Source: CAZWDO01 sp964632485 [NCBI: uncultured bacterium] (GTDB lineage: Bacteria > JAGOEH01). Taken from it: a stretch of 15,944 nucleotides of DNA. Both the position numbers and the translations under genes were made by a program. Positions within the stretch are counted from its first letter, which is position 1. Each line of letters opens with the position of its first letter. Shown here in pieces: positions 1 to 6,300 of this stretch. Under the pieces are notes generated by a model. The model saw nothing but the letters and a program-made list of their open reading frames with translations. It was not told the DNA's origin and ran no database searches. The DNA lies in the NCBI GenBank assembly GCA_964632485.1, contig CAZWDO010000042.1, positions 1 to 15,944 on the forward strand. The letters run 5' to 3'.

Positions 1-40
1 TGGCCTATCCCACTCCTGATACTACGCTCTTTATATTTCC

Positions 41-268
41 GTGAAAATCTATGATAATTATAAAACGCGATTTCCTTACATGTGTTTTATGTCTGAATGG
101 TTAGCATATCATAACATAATTGAAGATATTAATAACGCCGATTTTACTTTAATCAAACCAAACGGAGAAGAAATTATCGTTTCTATTCCGGCAATAGAAT
201 TTTACCCTTATTTTCTCTGGTCAAATGTTTTTTATGTCGAAAACAATACGAATCCGTCAACTGGTCAT
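41..268 (+). pseudogene. AT-rich hypothetical gene fragment cut at the ars junction
   Basis: A frame opens with GTG at 41 and reads about 75 residues of ordinary-looking protein (EWLAYHNIIEDINNADFTLI, then an aromatic stretch FYPYFLWSNVFYV). It then continues for about 40 residues as plain antisense of arsC. The codon character changes abruptly near 257-268, from AT-rich to GC-rich. I read this as the N-terminal part of a gene whose 3' end was lost where the ars segment joins. There is no convincing ribosome binding site before the GTG, and the frame stays open up to a stop at 17-19, so the true start is unclear. I do not recognise the family. Confidence 0.35.
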
Positions 269-307
269 TTTACGATTTTCACTAAGCGATTTCGTGGCTG
301 TATTCAT
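257..307 (-). pseudogene. Truncated start of the gene after arsC (possibly an arsenite pump)
   Basis: The arsC stop TGA overlaps an ATG in an ATGA arrangement (304-307), the usual sign of a translationally coupled next gene. The frame reads MNTATKSLSENRKMTS and stops at 257-259, at the point where composition turns AT-rich. A short polar N-terminus ending in K-M is compatible with the start of Acr3/ArsB-type permeases, which often follow arsC, but 16 residues cannot prove that. It may also be chance. Confidence 0.3.
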
Positions 308-768
308 GCAATCGCCTCCGGCCGCTCGAGGTTTTCGGGCAAGCATTCAACAAATCGGCGGATTTCATCGCGCACTCGGCGGTAATGTCCCAACACCTCT
401 TCCTCATCGGCGGCATCACGCGCCAGACGCGGCGGATCGTCGAACCCGACATGCGCCCGTTTGACCTTGCCGGGGAATACAGGGCAGGTTTCATTGGCAT
501 GATCGCAGACCGTTATCACATAGTCAAACGGGATTGGCAACAATTCGCGAACATGTTTGGAAATATGAGCGGAAATATCCACGCCCGCTTCAGCCATGAC
601 CCGAACCGCCAGCGGGTTGAGTCCGTGGATTTCCACTCCGGCGGAATACGCCTCTAAACGGTCGCCGCGCAAATGGCGCGCCCAGCCTTCCGCCATCTGA
701 CTGCGGCATGAATTGCCAGTGCATAAAAATAAAATTTTCATTTTAGGTTTTAAACTCTCGGTTGACAT
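304..768 (-). CDS. arsC: Arsenate reductase, thioredoxin-coupled (LMW-PTP fold)
   Basis: Reduces arsenate As(V) to arsenite in the cytoplasm using a cysteine relay recycled by thioredoxin. The 154-residue protein has the phosphatase loop CTGNSCR, with nucleophile Cys16 and Arg22, followed by Cys88 and Cys95. The Cys16-to-Cys88/Cys95 spacing of 72 and 79 residues equals that of the Bacillus subtilis ArsC triad (10, 82, 89). FDDPP near residues 109-113 supplies the general-acid Asp. The start at 768 is preferred because GGGAGAG precedes it at good spacing; the internal Met10 lacks a ribosome binding site. It is the last intact gene of the minus-strand ars operon, 96 nt after arsG, and its stop overlaps the start of a truncated gene. 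Identity is secure from motif and spacing. Confidence 0.93.
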   Translation of the reverse strand: MSTESLKPKMKILFLCTGNSCRSQMAEGWARHLRGDRLEAYSAGVEIHGLNPLAVRVMAEAGVDISAHISKHVRELLPIPFDYVITVCDHANETCPVFPGKVKRAHVGFDDPPRLARDAADEEEVLGHYRRVRDEIRRFVECLPENLERPEAIA

Positions 769-864
769 AAACTCTCCCTGCTATTGAATTCGTGGAAACG
801 AAAACGGCCGCTATACACGGGCCGGGGATTTGATCCGCATACGGACCCGCGCATGGAGGACACG

Positions 865-1572
865 TTAAAACGGACTCGAAGTCAAAAAAAATGCCTTAAC
901 CGTCAGATAGATACCGATCCCGATCAGGATAACAGCCATCGCCGGTCGGGTCCAGCGCTCAAAACTGGTCACGCGCCGAAACAAGCGGGCAGCGAACTGA
1001 ATACTCACGGTGAGAGTGAAGGCGAAAATTATCACCGGCAGCGCTGTGCCGATGCCATATAGCAACGGCAGCAGGATATACGACTGACTGGAAAAGGCCA
1101 GGGGGACGAGACTGCCGAAAAACAGAGCGGCCGAAACCGGACAGAAGGTCAAGGCGAACAACGCGCCCATCATAAACGCGCCGAAGAGTCCAAACCGCCT
1201 GGTCAATCTCTCCAATCGTTCGGTATTGGATACGCCGCCGCCGAAACTAATAGGGATAATATTCAGCAGCAAAATGCCGGTCATGATCAATACGGGGCCA
1301 ATCCATTTCTGGAAATGAGTCTGCAGAAAAAAAGAGAGCTGGGGAACCGAAAGCAGGCTGCCCACTACCAGTATGCTCAGACACCAATAGACGATAACGC
1401 GCCCCAGCGTATAAAAAAAACCATTCAGCGCCAGATGCTTCTGGTTGCCGATCTGCTTGCCGATGAAGGAGATGGCGGCGATATTGGTCGCCAGGGGACA
1501 GGGGCTGATCGATGTCAGAATGCCCAGCCACACAGCAGTTGTCGCCGCAGTCCATAAAGATACAGTTTCCAT
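865..1572 (-). CDS. arsG: ArsG-type permease, DsbD/CcdA-like membrane protein
   Basis: A 235-residue inner-membrane protein with about six hydrophobic segments and the paired-cysteine layout of the DsbD/CcdA superfamily: Cys25 in SISPCPLATN of the first segment and Cys144 in ALTFCPVSAALFF of the fourth. The cysteine-proline pairs and length fit this fold. Its place directly after the ArsF-like gene, in an operon with arsR, arsP and arsC, matches the ArsEFG arrangement, in which ArsG has been described as an efflux permease for trivalent aromatic aminoarsenicals. The alternative is a CcdA-like thiol shuttle that passes electrons across the membrane to the CXXC of ArsF. The start has a weak AAAGG/GAGG upstream, and the gap from arsF is 16 nt. 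Fold confidence is high; substrate is inferred from context. Confidence 0.72.
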   Translation of the reverse strand: METVSLWTAATTAVWLGILTSISPCPLATNIAAISFIGKQIGNQKHLALNGFFYTLGRVIVYWCLSILVVGSLLSVPQLSFFLQTHFQKWIGPVLIMTGILLLNIIPISFGGGVSNTERLERLTRRFGLFGAFMMGALFALTFCPVSAALFFGSLVPLAFSSQSYILLPLLYGIGTALPVIIFAFTLTVSIQFAARLFRRVTSFERWTRPAMAVILIGIGIYLTVKAFFLTSSPF

Positions 1573-1588
1573 ACCTCAGGCACCTTTG

Positions 1589-2053
1589 TTAATTGGTTAA
1601 ATATTGACGGAGTTCATCGACCATGTAAGCGCGGAATTTCTGCTCATTGTAAACCAGTTCCCATACTTTTTCCAGGTTCTTCCAGGCGATAGTTTTCTCA
1701 CCCTGTCGTTTCTCGATGATGACCGATTTGGAATAGAGTTGAAAATCCTGAATATAATGCTTATTTAGGGGTTCATCGACATTGATGGCGCGCCAAATGA
1801 TTTTTTTATTCGTCAGTTCATCGCGAAAATTGTCCTCAATGCTTTTTTGGGCGAATTCTTCGATCTTTTTGCAGGTATAGCAGCGTTGAGAGGTATAGAA
1901 ATAGGTGGCGACGATCTGGAAATCGTCGGTTTGAGCGGCGGCGGCGGCAGGGCTTGGGGCGGCGCCGCCAGCTTTCTTTTCTTCTCCGCCGCGACAAAAA
2001 ACAGATGTGAGTAGGGAAAAAGCGACGATCAGGGCATAGGTCAAGATTTTCAT
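1589..2053 (-). CDS. arsF: ArsF-family protein, exported thioredoxin-like subunit of nitrophenyl-arsenical reductase
   Basis: A 154-residue protein with a hydrophobic N-terminal export signal (about residues 1-19). Cys20 could be lipidated, although the -1 Phe is atypical for a lipobox. An Ala/Pro/Gly-rich linker (about 29-41) and a compact domain follow, holding ATYFYTSQRCYTCKKIEEFA with the redox pair Cys58-Cys61. This matches the family named nitrophenyl compound nitroreductase subunit ArsF, thought to act with ArsE in reducing nitro-aromatic arsenicals. The start at 2053 is set by AGGAG seven bases upstream. It begins only 4 nt after the stop of the thioredoxin-like gene, so the two are probably coupled; a longer upstream frame overlaps that gene and is not used. 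Family call is good; the biochemical role rests on literature for the family, not on this sequence. Confidence 0.7.
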   Translation of the reverse strand: MKILTYALIVAFSLLTSVFCRGGEEKKAGGAAPSPAAAAAQTDDFQIVATYFYTSQRCYTCKKIEEFAQKSIEDNFRDELTNKKIIWRAINVDEPLNKHYIQDFQLYSKSVIIEKRQGEKTIAWKNLEKVWELVYNEQKFRAYMVDELRQYLTN

Positions 2054-2057
2054 TAGG

Positions 2058-2339
2058 TTACTCCTGGTTACATTGAGCGCGAGTTGATTGACCGCTATAA
2101 TTGGCGCTGAGACGGCAGATTTCATCAACGGAAAGGACTTTGCCCACGGATTTAACTTCTCTGTCGATGACCAGGGCGGGCGTCATCATCACGCCCATGT
2201 TCAAGATGGTCTCCATATCCGTCACTTTTTCCACTTCAAAATGAGCCGTCATTTGCAGACGCTGCAGGGCTTCCTCCACATGCTGGGCAAGTTTCTTGCA
2301 TTTCGGACACCCCGATCCGAGAATTTGAATCTTTTTCAT
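2058..2339 (-). CDS. arsE: Small thioredoxin-like protein (redox-active disulfide protein 2 family), ArsE candidate
   Basis: A 93-residue cytoplasmic thioredoxin-fold protein. The N-terminus MKKIQILGSGCPKCKKL gives an immediate first strand and a CPKC redox pair (Cys11, Cys14). The cis-proline loop is TPAL (Pro54), in MGVMMTPALVID. Length and motif fit the small redox-active disulfide proteins (TIGR00412-like). A further Cys75 and a C-terminal Cys90 are present. AAAGGA eight bases before the ATG fixes the start. It lies 46 nt after the arsP stop and 4 nt before arsF. Position next to arsF and arsG suggests it is ArsE, the cytoplasmic partner in organoarsenical reduction. The symbol is assigned by context; the thioredoxin fold itself is clear. 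Confidence 0.7.
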   Translation of the reverse strand: MKKIQILGSGCPKCKKLAQHVEEALQRLQMTAHFEVEKVTDMETILNMGVMMTPALVIDREVKSVGKVLSVDEICRLSANYSGQSTRAQCNQE

Positions 2340-2385
2340 GGAATTATCCTTTCTATGTAAATTAGTTAGCTACGGTGTTCATAGC

Positions 2386-3681
2386 TTATAGTTGTCCGAA
2401 AATCAGGCCGGAAATGGTGGCCATGATCACGACCAATGCCACATATACTAATGTTTTGCGAGTACCCAACACTCCGCGGATCACCAGCATAGAGGGCAGG
2501 GAGAGGGCGGGGCCCGCCAACAGGAGAGCCAGGGCCGGACCCTTGCCCATGCCACTGCCGATCAGTCCCTGCAGAATCGGCACCTCGGTCAGGGTGGCGA
2601 AATACATAAACGCCCCGGCGACCGAAGCGAACAAATTGGCGGAAAATGAATTGCCGCCCACTGCCGCCGCTACCCACTCCGAGGGAATCACACCTTCATG
2701 GCCGGGCCTGCCCAGCAGAAAACCGGCGATCAATACGCCATAGACCAACAGTGGCAGAATCTGCCTGGTATAGTCCCAACTCGCGCTGAACCACTCGCCG
2801 CCCTCGCCGGGATCGCCGCTGGTTGTCCAGGCCAGCGCCAGACTGGCCAGGGCAAAGGGTATCAAGGGTTCGTGGGGGAAGATGAAAGCCGAGATCGAAA
2901 CGGTCGCCGCGCCCGCTCCGATTTTCCAGCAGGAAAGGCGGAACCAGCGGATCAGGATCAGGGCCAGCAAAGCGCCGAAGCCGGCGGTCAAATACCATTT
3001 ATAGCTATGCGCCAGGTTGAAAAACGAGCGAGGATCATCGCTTTTTCCCCAGTTGGCGAAAACCAATATCGCCACCATGGCCCCGAAATAGGCGACATTC
3101 TGCCAAAGGGGGCGGCGATGTTCATCCTCGGGAATCGCCAGAATTGCATTTTGGCGCTGCGTTTCCTCGCGCCGAAAAATTAGGTGCATCAGCAGACCGA
3201 TTACTATGCTGAACAAAATCGCTCCTATGGCGCGGGCTATGCCCAGTTCCAATCCCAGCACACGCGCGGTGAGAATGATAGCCAACACATTGATGGCCGG
3301 GCCGGAATAAAGGAAGGCGACGGCCGGGCCCAAACCCGCCCCGCGCCTGTAGATGCCGCTGAAAAGCGGCAACACGGTGCAGGAACAGACGGCCAGGATC
3401 GTTCCCGAGACGGATGCGACTCCATAGGCCAGAAACCTGTTGGCTTGCGCTCCCAGGTATCTCATCACTGCGCCCTGACTGACAAAGACCGTGATCCCGC
3501 CGGCGATGAAAAACGCCGGTACCAGACACAACAATACATGCTCGCGCGCGTACCATTTCACCAGATGAAACGACTCCATCACCGCGCCCTGGAAACGCGG
3601 AAACTCAACCGGCAAAAAAAATAACAACAAAAACCCGCCCACGATCGCCGCTAATGTTTTCCACTCCTCGCGCCAATTCAT
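2386..3681 (-). CDS. arsP: ArsP-type organoarsenical efflux permease (DUF318 family)
   Basis: A 431-residue polytopic membrane protein of the DUF318/ArsP permease family. It shows the family's internal duplication: VSGTILAVCSCTVLPLFSGI with Cys99/Cys101, then YSGPAINVLAI in the first half, echoed by LAGPALSLPSML in the second. A polar stretch around 170-190 separates the first helix bundle. Characterised ArsP proteins export trivalent organoarsenicals such as methylarsenite and reduced roxarsone; related SO_0444-type proteins are called Cu/Zn exporters, so substrate is inferred from the operon. The start ATG at 3681 overlaps the arsR stop by four bases (ATGA), giving translational coupling. 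The longer frame from 3705 lies inside arsR and is rejected. Confidence 0.82.
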   Translation of the reverse strand: MNWREEWKTLAAIVGGFLLLFFLPVEFPRFQGAVMESFHLVKWYAREHVLLCLVPAFFIAGGITVFVSQGAVMRYLGAQANRFLAYGVASVSGTILAVCSCTVLPLFSGIYRRGAGLGPAVAFLYSGPAINVLAIILTARVLGLELGIARAIGAILFSIVIGLLMHLIFRREETQRQNAILAIPEDEHRRPLWQNVAYFGAMVAILVFANWGKSDDPRSFFNLAHSYKWYLTAGFGALLALILIRWFRLSCWKIGAGAATVSISAFIFPHEPLIPFALASLALAWTTSGDPGEGGEWFSASWDYTRQILPLLVYGVLIAGFLLGRPGHEGVIPSEWVAAAVGGNSFSANLFASVAGAFMYFATLTEVPILQGLIGSGMGKGPALALLLAGPALSLPSMLVIRGVLGTRKTLVYVALVVIMATISGLIFGQL

Positions 3682-4010
3682 AACATCACCCCCCGCAAGG
3701 CGCATTGACGACGCTCAATCGACTCGCTCAACACCGTTTCAAAACAAGCAAAAAAACCGGTCACACACGGTACGGCCAATTCATAGTAGATCGTAGTTCC
3801 CTGTTTGCGAGTTCGGACAATGCCCGCGCCCTTGAGAAGCGACAAATGTTTGGATACCGTGGACATATCATGGCCAATCGCATCAGTTAGCTCGCAGACA
3901 CATTTCTCGCCCTGGGCCAGCATATCGATGATATATAGCCGGGTGGGGTGGGCCAGGCTCTTGACGATACGAGCGCGTTCCTCGTAATTGATTTGCATTT
4001 CAGGACTCAT
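3678..4010 (-). CDS. arsR: ArsR-family arsenite-responsive repressor
   Basis: A 110-residue winged-helix repressor of the ArsR/SmtB family. Helix 3 carries KCVCEL (Cys37, Cys39), the arsenite site equivalent to ELCVC of classical ArsR, and TVSKHLSLLKGAGIV (about 51-65) is the recognition helix. Further cysteines at 82, 89 and 103 could supply the third ligand, since the usual third Cys of the CXCXXC motif is Asp here. It should repress its own operon and release DNA on binding As(III). Start choice: AAAGG lies nine bases before the ATG at 4010, against three before the ATG at 4016, so 4010 is preferred. Longer frames begin inside the promoter. Its stop overlaps the arsP start. Confidence 0.9.
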   Translation of the reverse strand: MSPEMQINYEERARIVKSLAHPTRLYIIDMLAQGEKCVCELTDAIGHDMSTVSKHLSLLKGAGIVRTRKQGTTIYYELAVPCVTGFFACFETVLSESIERRQCALRGVML

Positions 4011-4037
4011 AGCCATCAACCTTTCGTTTAATTTCTT

Positions 4038-4073
4038 ATTTGGCAATATAACCAAATTGAATGCGCTTGTCAA
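4038..4073 (-). promoter_or_regulatory. Promoter and probable ArsR operator of the ars operon
   Basis: On the minus strand TTGACA (4068-4073) and TATATT (4045-4050) are separated by exactly 17 bp, a near-consensus sigma70-type promoter. A perfect 6-bp dyad ATTTGG/CCAAAT with 8-bp centre spans 4038-4057, covering the -10 box and start point, where ArsR repressors commonly bind. The leader to the arsR start would be under 30 nt. Operator assignment is inference from position and symmetry. Confidence 0.75.
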
Positions 4074-4148
4074 GTGGAAAAATCAAAAAGATGCAAAAAA
4101 AAATATCCAGCGCTCTATGAATTCAACAAGAAATGAGGAACTGAGAGG

Positions 4149-4535
4149 TTATAGAAATTCCGCGGCTTTTAATCCGGCTTGTATGATAAGTGAATCCGGG
4201 ATAGTTTCATAGGTATGATCATCCAATTCCAGAGTCCGACAATCGGCATCGCCACAAATATCGCAACATTGGCTTTGACCGCTTTGCGCTTCGAGGTATT
4301 CCTCAAGCGGGCGGTCATTGATCCATATCCGATTGGATTGTAAAGGATTTTTTTCAAAATCTATCAAAGATAATTCAGTTTTTTCCAGTATAATCTCTAT
4401 AGCATCTTTACAAAGTCTTTCTTGCAATACTTTGACAGCCTGTTCGATTTCTTGACCCGTACCGGCGCATCGTGGGCAGGTTTCTCCGGCATCTATTAAA
4501 CGTTGCCATTTTATCGTTAACCGCTTCGATTTCAA
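4149..4535 (-). CDS. DUF2703-like cysteine-rich protein
   Basis: A 128-residue soluble protein starting LTIKWQRLIDAGETCPRCAGTG, with a CPRC pair (Cys20, Cys23). A conserved-looking stretch DFEKNPLQSNRIWINDRPLEEYL (about 59-81) follows, then a C-terminal cysteine cluster QCCDICGDADC (Cys90, 91, 94, 99). This pattern agrees with my memory of DUF2703 proteins, of unknown function and often close to ars genes. The paired cysteines suggest a thiol/metalloid-binding or redox role, which is inference. The start is TTG at 4535, fixed by AAGGAG six bases upstream; no ATG fits. It lies upstream of, and in line with, the ars operon but is separated by the ars promoter, so it is probably its own unit that may read into arsR. 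Confidence 0.68.
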   Translation of the reverse strand: MKSKRLTIKWQRLIDAGETCPRCAGTGQEIEQAVKVLQERLCKDAIEIILEKTELSLIDFEKNPLQSNRIWINDRPLEEYLEAQSGQSQCCDICGDADCRTLELDDHTYETIPDSLIIQAGLKAAEFL

Positions 4536-4565
4536 AATAAACTCCTTAATTACGTTTAATTGTGA

Positions 4566-4874
4566 TTATTCTGAGCTCTTCCATTCGAAGACCTCGCGCC
4601 TGAAATTTTTCAGCAGCGCTTCAAACTCTTCTTTACTCGTCATTTATCAGCCTTACAGCGACAATTCACCCGGATCATTCACCGCATACCCGTTAAATAA
4701 TTTCCATATCTTCCCGTTTTCGGAGTCATTGTCATAATAACACCTCGCGGAGCGTCTTTCTTTTCCCGCGATGTTCCTTTCCTCACCATACTGAAACTCC
4801 TGAATCAGAGCGCTATTACAGAAATGATCCACGCCCGGATTTTTCGTCATCCAAATTTGATTTCCTATCTTCAC
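4566..4874 (-). pseudogene. FISUMP-domain pseudogene
   Basis: The frame reads VKIGNQIWMTKNPGVDHF, then CYYDNDSENGKIWKLFNGYA and VNDPGELSL, a clear match to the conserved core of FISUMP domains (Fibrobacter succinogenes major paralogous domain, TIGR02145). At 4644-4655 come three in-frame stops (TAA, GGC, TGA, TAA), and the same frame resumes as MTSKEEFEALLKNF. Intact domains read roughly G-L-A-P-x-G-W-x-x-P-T-x-x-E-F here, so the TGA falls where the conserved Trp would be. The frame ends at TAA 4566-4568. The domain is therefore broken by point nonsense changes rather than by a deletion, and flanking domain parts are missing. These were usually surface or secreted proteins of unknown function. 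Confidence 0.7.
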
Positions 4875-5250
4875 AATTGGATACCCGATTTTTGCAGGCG
4901 CTATTCGCGGGCCAGATAGAGGAGCGCAGACTATAAGAAATACGTTTGGACATGGCGCGGCTCCCGCTGTAGGGTGGTTGCCACCGAATTCAATATAACC
5001 TCCCTCGAAGAAGATGTCAAGAAAAAAATCCCCCCACCCATCGGACTGGGAGATTTGGATTTAATTTGATAACGATTGAAGGATAATCCCGAATGAAATG
5101 AAGAAATGTATTCAATTATTCCCCAGGGATTGGAACCGACTGCCGCTGATAGGCAATCAACGACTGGATGTTGCTATTTTCTCTGAATCCTTTTTATCAA
5201 AAAATATTTTTAAAAATTCTTAAAAAAACATCAATTTACAAAAAAAACCA
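4875..5250. other. Intergenic region with one promoter and no gene
   Basis: No convincing coding frame lies here. The part next to the FISUMP remnant stays open upstream of its GTG for some 30 codons without a credible start. The region holds a strong minus-strand promoter (4992-5020) and a 5-bp hairpin GGTGG/CCACC at 4973-4985, close to its start point. From about 5160 on the sequence is very A/T-rich, with runs of A that look like the upstream part of the next promoter. Confidence 0.5.
4992..5020 (-). promoter_or_regulatory. Strong sigma70-like promoter pointing into the FISUMP remnant
   Basis: TTGACA (5015-5020) and TATATT (4992-4997) lie 17 bp apart on the minus strand, the same hexamers and spacing as the ars promoter. 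It would transcribe the FISUMP pseudogene and possibly the DUF2703 gene about 460 nt downstream. No ArsR-like dyad overlaps it. Called from sequence match only. Confidence 0.55.
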
Positions 5251-5303
5251 GGAACTTTTAAGAAATAATTCCGTATAATATGTTTGTAATACAAACTGGT
5301 TTG
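5251..5303 (+). promoter_or_regulatory. Promoter with overlapping palindromic operator for the 5334-8670 operon
   Basis: A perfect TATAAT lies at 5274-5279, but no TTGACA-like box sits 17 bp upstream; instead GGAACT (5251-5256) is there. GGAAC, 16 bp, CGTA also resembles the layout of some ECF-sigma promoters, so the sigma class is ambiguous. Directly after the -10 is the palindrome GTTTGTAATACAAAC (5282-5296, 7-bp arms, 1-bp centre). A third half-site GTTTG follows at 5299-5303. Its position at the expected start point suits repression, probably by the winged-helix protein encoded in the operon. Confidence 0.55.
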
Positions 5304-5333
5304 ATTTAACAACAAGTTTCCAAAGGAGGAAGC

Positions 5334-5954
5334 ATGTCAACCCCCGTCGATCTGAAATCCATCGAAAAGGAAGTGTTCCGCCGTCTCTTTGAAGATGGTT
5401 TAACCGAACTGTTTCTTGGAATCTTTTTATTCTTTGCATCCATTCTCTATCTCTCCGGGCATCATATACCCACGATTCTCTTCGGGACGTTATGGGTATT
5501 CATAACTCCCACTGCTCTTGAAAAAACCAAAAAAAAACTTGTGTATCCGCGTATCGGCTATGCGCATCCTCATCAAAACAAAAAAGAAGGCATCGGCATC
5601 ATTATCTCCACGATCGTCGTGTTAGGCGTCTATATCGCGTCGGTAATCCTACTGGGGGGCGTCAATAACCGCCAACTCTTCTACCATTGGATCACCATAC
5701 CAGTGGGAATTCTGGTTTCAATGGGGTTCTTTAGTCTATATAGCAAAAGCGGATTTAAACGCTATCTGTTTTATATTTTCTATTCTCTGGCGACCGGCAT
5801 TGGGATCGCCTTGAACCCTCCAGCCGCTAAAATGGCAGGTATCGGGTTATTCTGTCTGATCCTGGGCATTGGTTTTGCCATCATTGGCTCCGTTATGCTG
5901 GGGCGCTTTATCAAAATCCATCCCATCCAGTCGGATTTTAACCCGGAGGCGTAA
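5334..5954 (+). CDS. Multi-pass membrane protein of unknown function
   Basis: A 206-residue protein with a short polar N-terminus (EKEVFRRLFEDGLTELFLG) followed by about six hydrophobic segments at roughly residues 22-41, 44-59, 84-108, 119-138, 143-160 and 166-190. A basic loop KKKLVYPRIGYAHPHQNKK (about 66-84) divides segments two and three. I recognise no catalytic or transport motif. The ribosome binding site AAAGGAGG five bases before the ATG is the best in the window and fixes the start. The stop is 4 nt before the regulator gene, whose ribosome binding site GGAGG lies inside this reading frame, so the two are translationally linked. Small membrane proteins paired with winged-helix regulators are sometimes sensors or self-protection factors; that is speculation here. 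Confidence 0.8.
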   Translation: MSTPVDLKSIEKEVFRRLFEDGLTELFLGIFLFFASILYLSGHHIPTILFGTLWVFITPTALEKTKKKLVYPRIGYAHPHQNKKEGIGIIISTIVVLGVYIASVILLGGVNNRQLFYHWITIPVGILVSMGFFSLYSKSGFKRYLFYIFYSLATGIGIALNPPAAKMAGIGLFCLILGIGFAIIGSVMLGRFIKIHPIQSDFNPEA

Positions 5955-5958
5955 GAAA

Positions 5959-6288
5959 ATGAATTCCGAACAACTACAAACCCTATCAGCAATCGACCGG
6001 GTCGTTCATGAACCGGCGCGGTTGATGATTTTAACCATTCTTTACCATCTGGAGAGCGCCGACTTTATTTTTATATTAAATCAAACCAGCTTAACCCGGG
6101 GCAATCTTTCCACTCATCTATCCAAATTAGAGTCGGAAGGCTATATCATCATTCAAAAGGAGTTTATCGATAAAATGCCCAGGACCTTACTGCGGATTAC
6201 CCCATCGGGTAAAAACGCGTTGCTGACCTATCGTGACAATATGTCCCAAGCGTTAAAAAATCTGCCAAATAAATCGTTAAAAGATTAA
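5959..6288 (+). CDS. Winged-helix transcriptional regulator (HTH_34/MarR-like)
   Basis: A 109-residue protein. AIDRVVHEPARLMILTILYH (11-30) forms the first helices. The helix-turn-helix lies around 42-62 (TSLTRGNLSTHLSKLESEGYI), and DKMPRTLLRITPSGK (71-85) is the beta-hairpin wing. This is the pattern of single-domain winged-helix regulators of the HTH_34 (PF13601) type. It has no cysteine, so metal sensing is unlikely. The start at 5959 is chosen because GGAGG precedes it by about nine bases; the longer frame from 5869 would overlap the membrane-protein gene. As the second gene of a three-gene operon with a palindrome at the promoter, it probably autoregulates the operon. The inducing signal is unknown and may reach it through the membrane protein. 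Confidence 0.83.
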   Translation: MNSEQLQTLSAIDRVVHEPARLMILTILYHLESADFIFILNQTSLTRGNLSTHLSKLESEGYIIIQKEFIDKMPRTLLRITPSGKNALLTYRDNMSQALKNLPNKSLKD

Positions 6289-6300
6289 AGTGAGGTAGGT

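Noticed and set aside
385-657. Plus-strand reading frame antisense to arsC
   Set aside because: It is the mirror of a well-supported arsC with catalytic motifs, has no ribosome binding site and no protein-like composition.
2698-3624. Long plus-strand frames antisense to arsP
   Set aside because: GC-rich antisense frames over a clear membrane permease; sequences are rich in Arg/Gln/Gly with no domain.
4084-4148. Nine-T run on the minus strand after the DUF2703 gene as a terminator
   Set aside because: The run (4095-4103) has no convincing GC-rich stem before it, only the short self-complementary AGCGCT.
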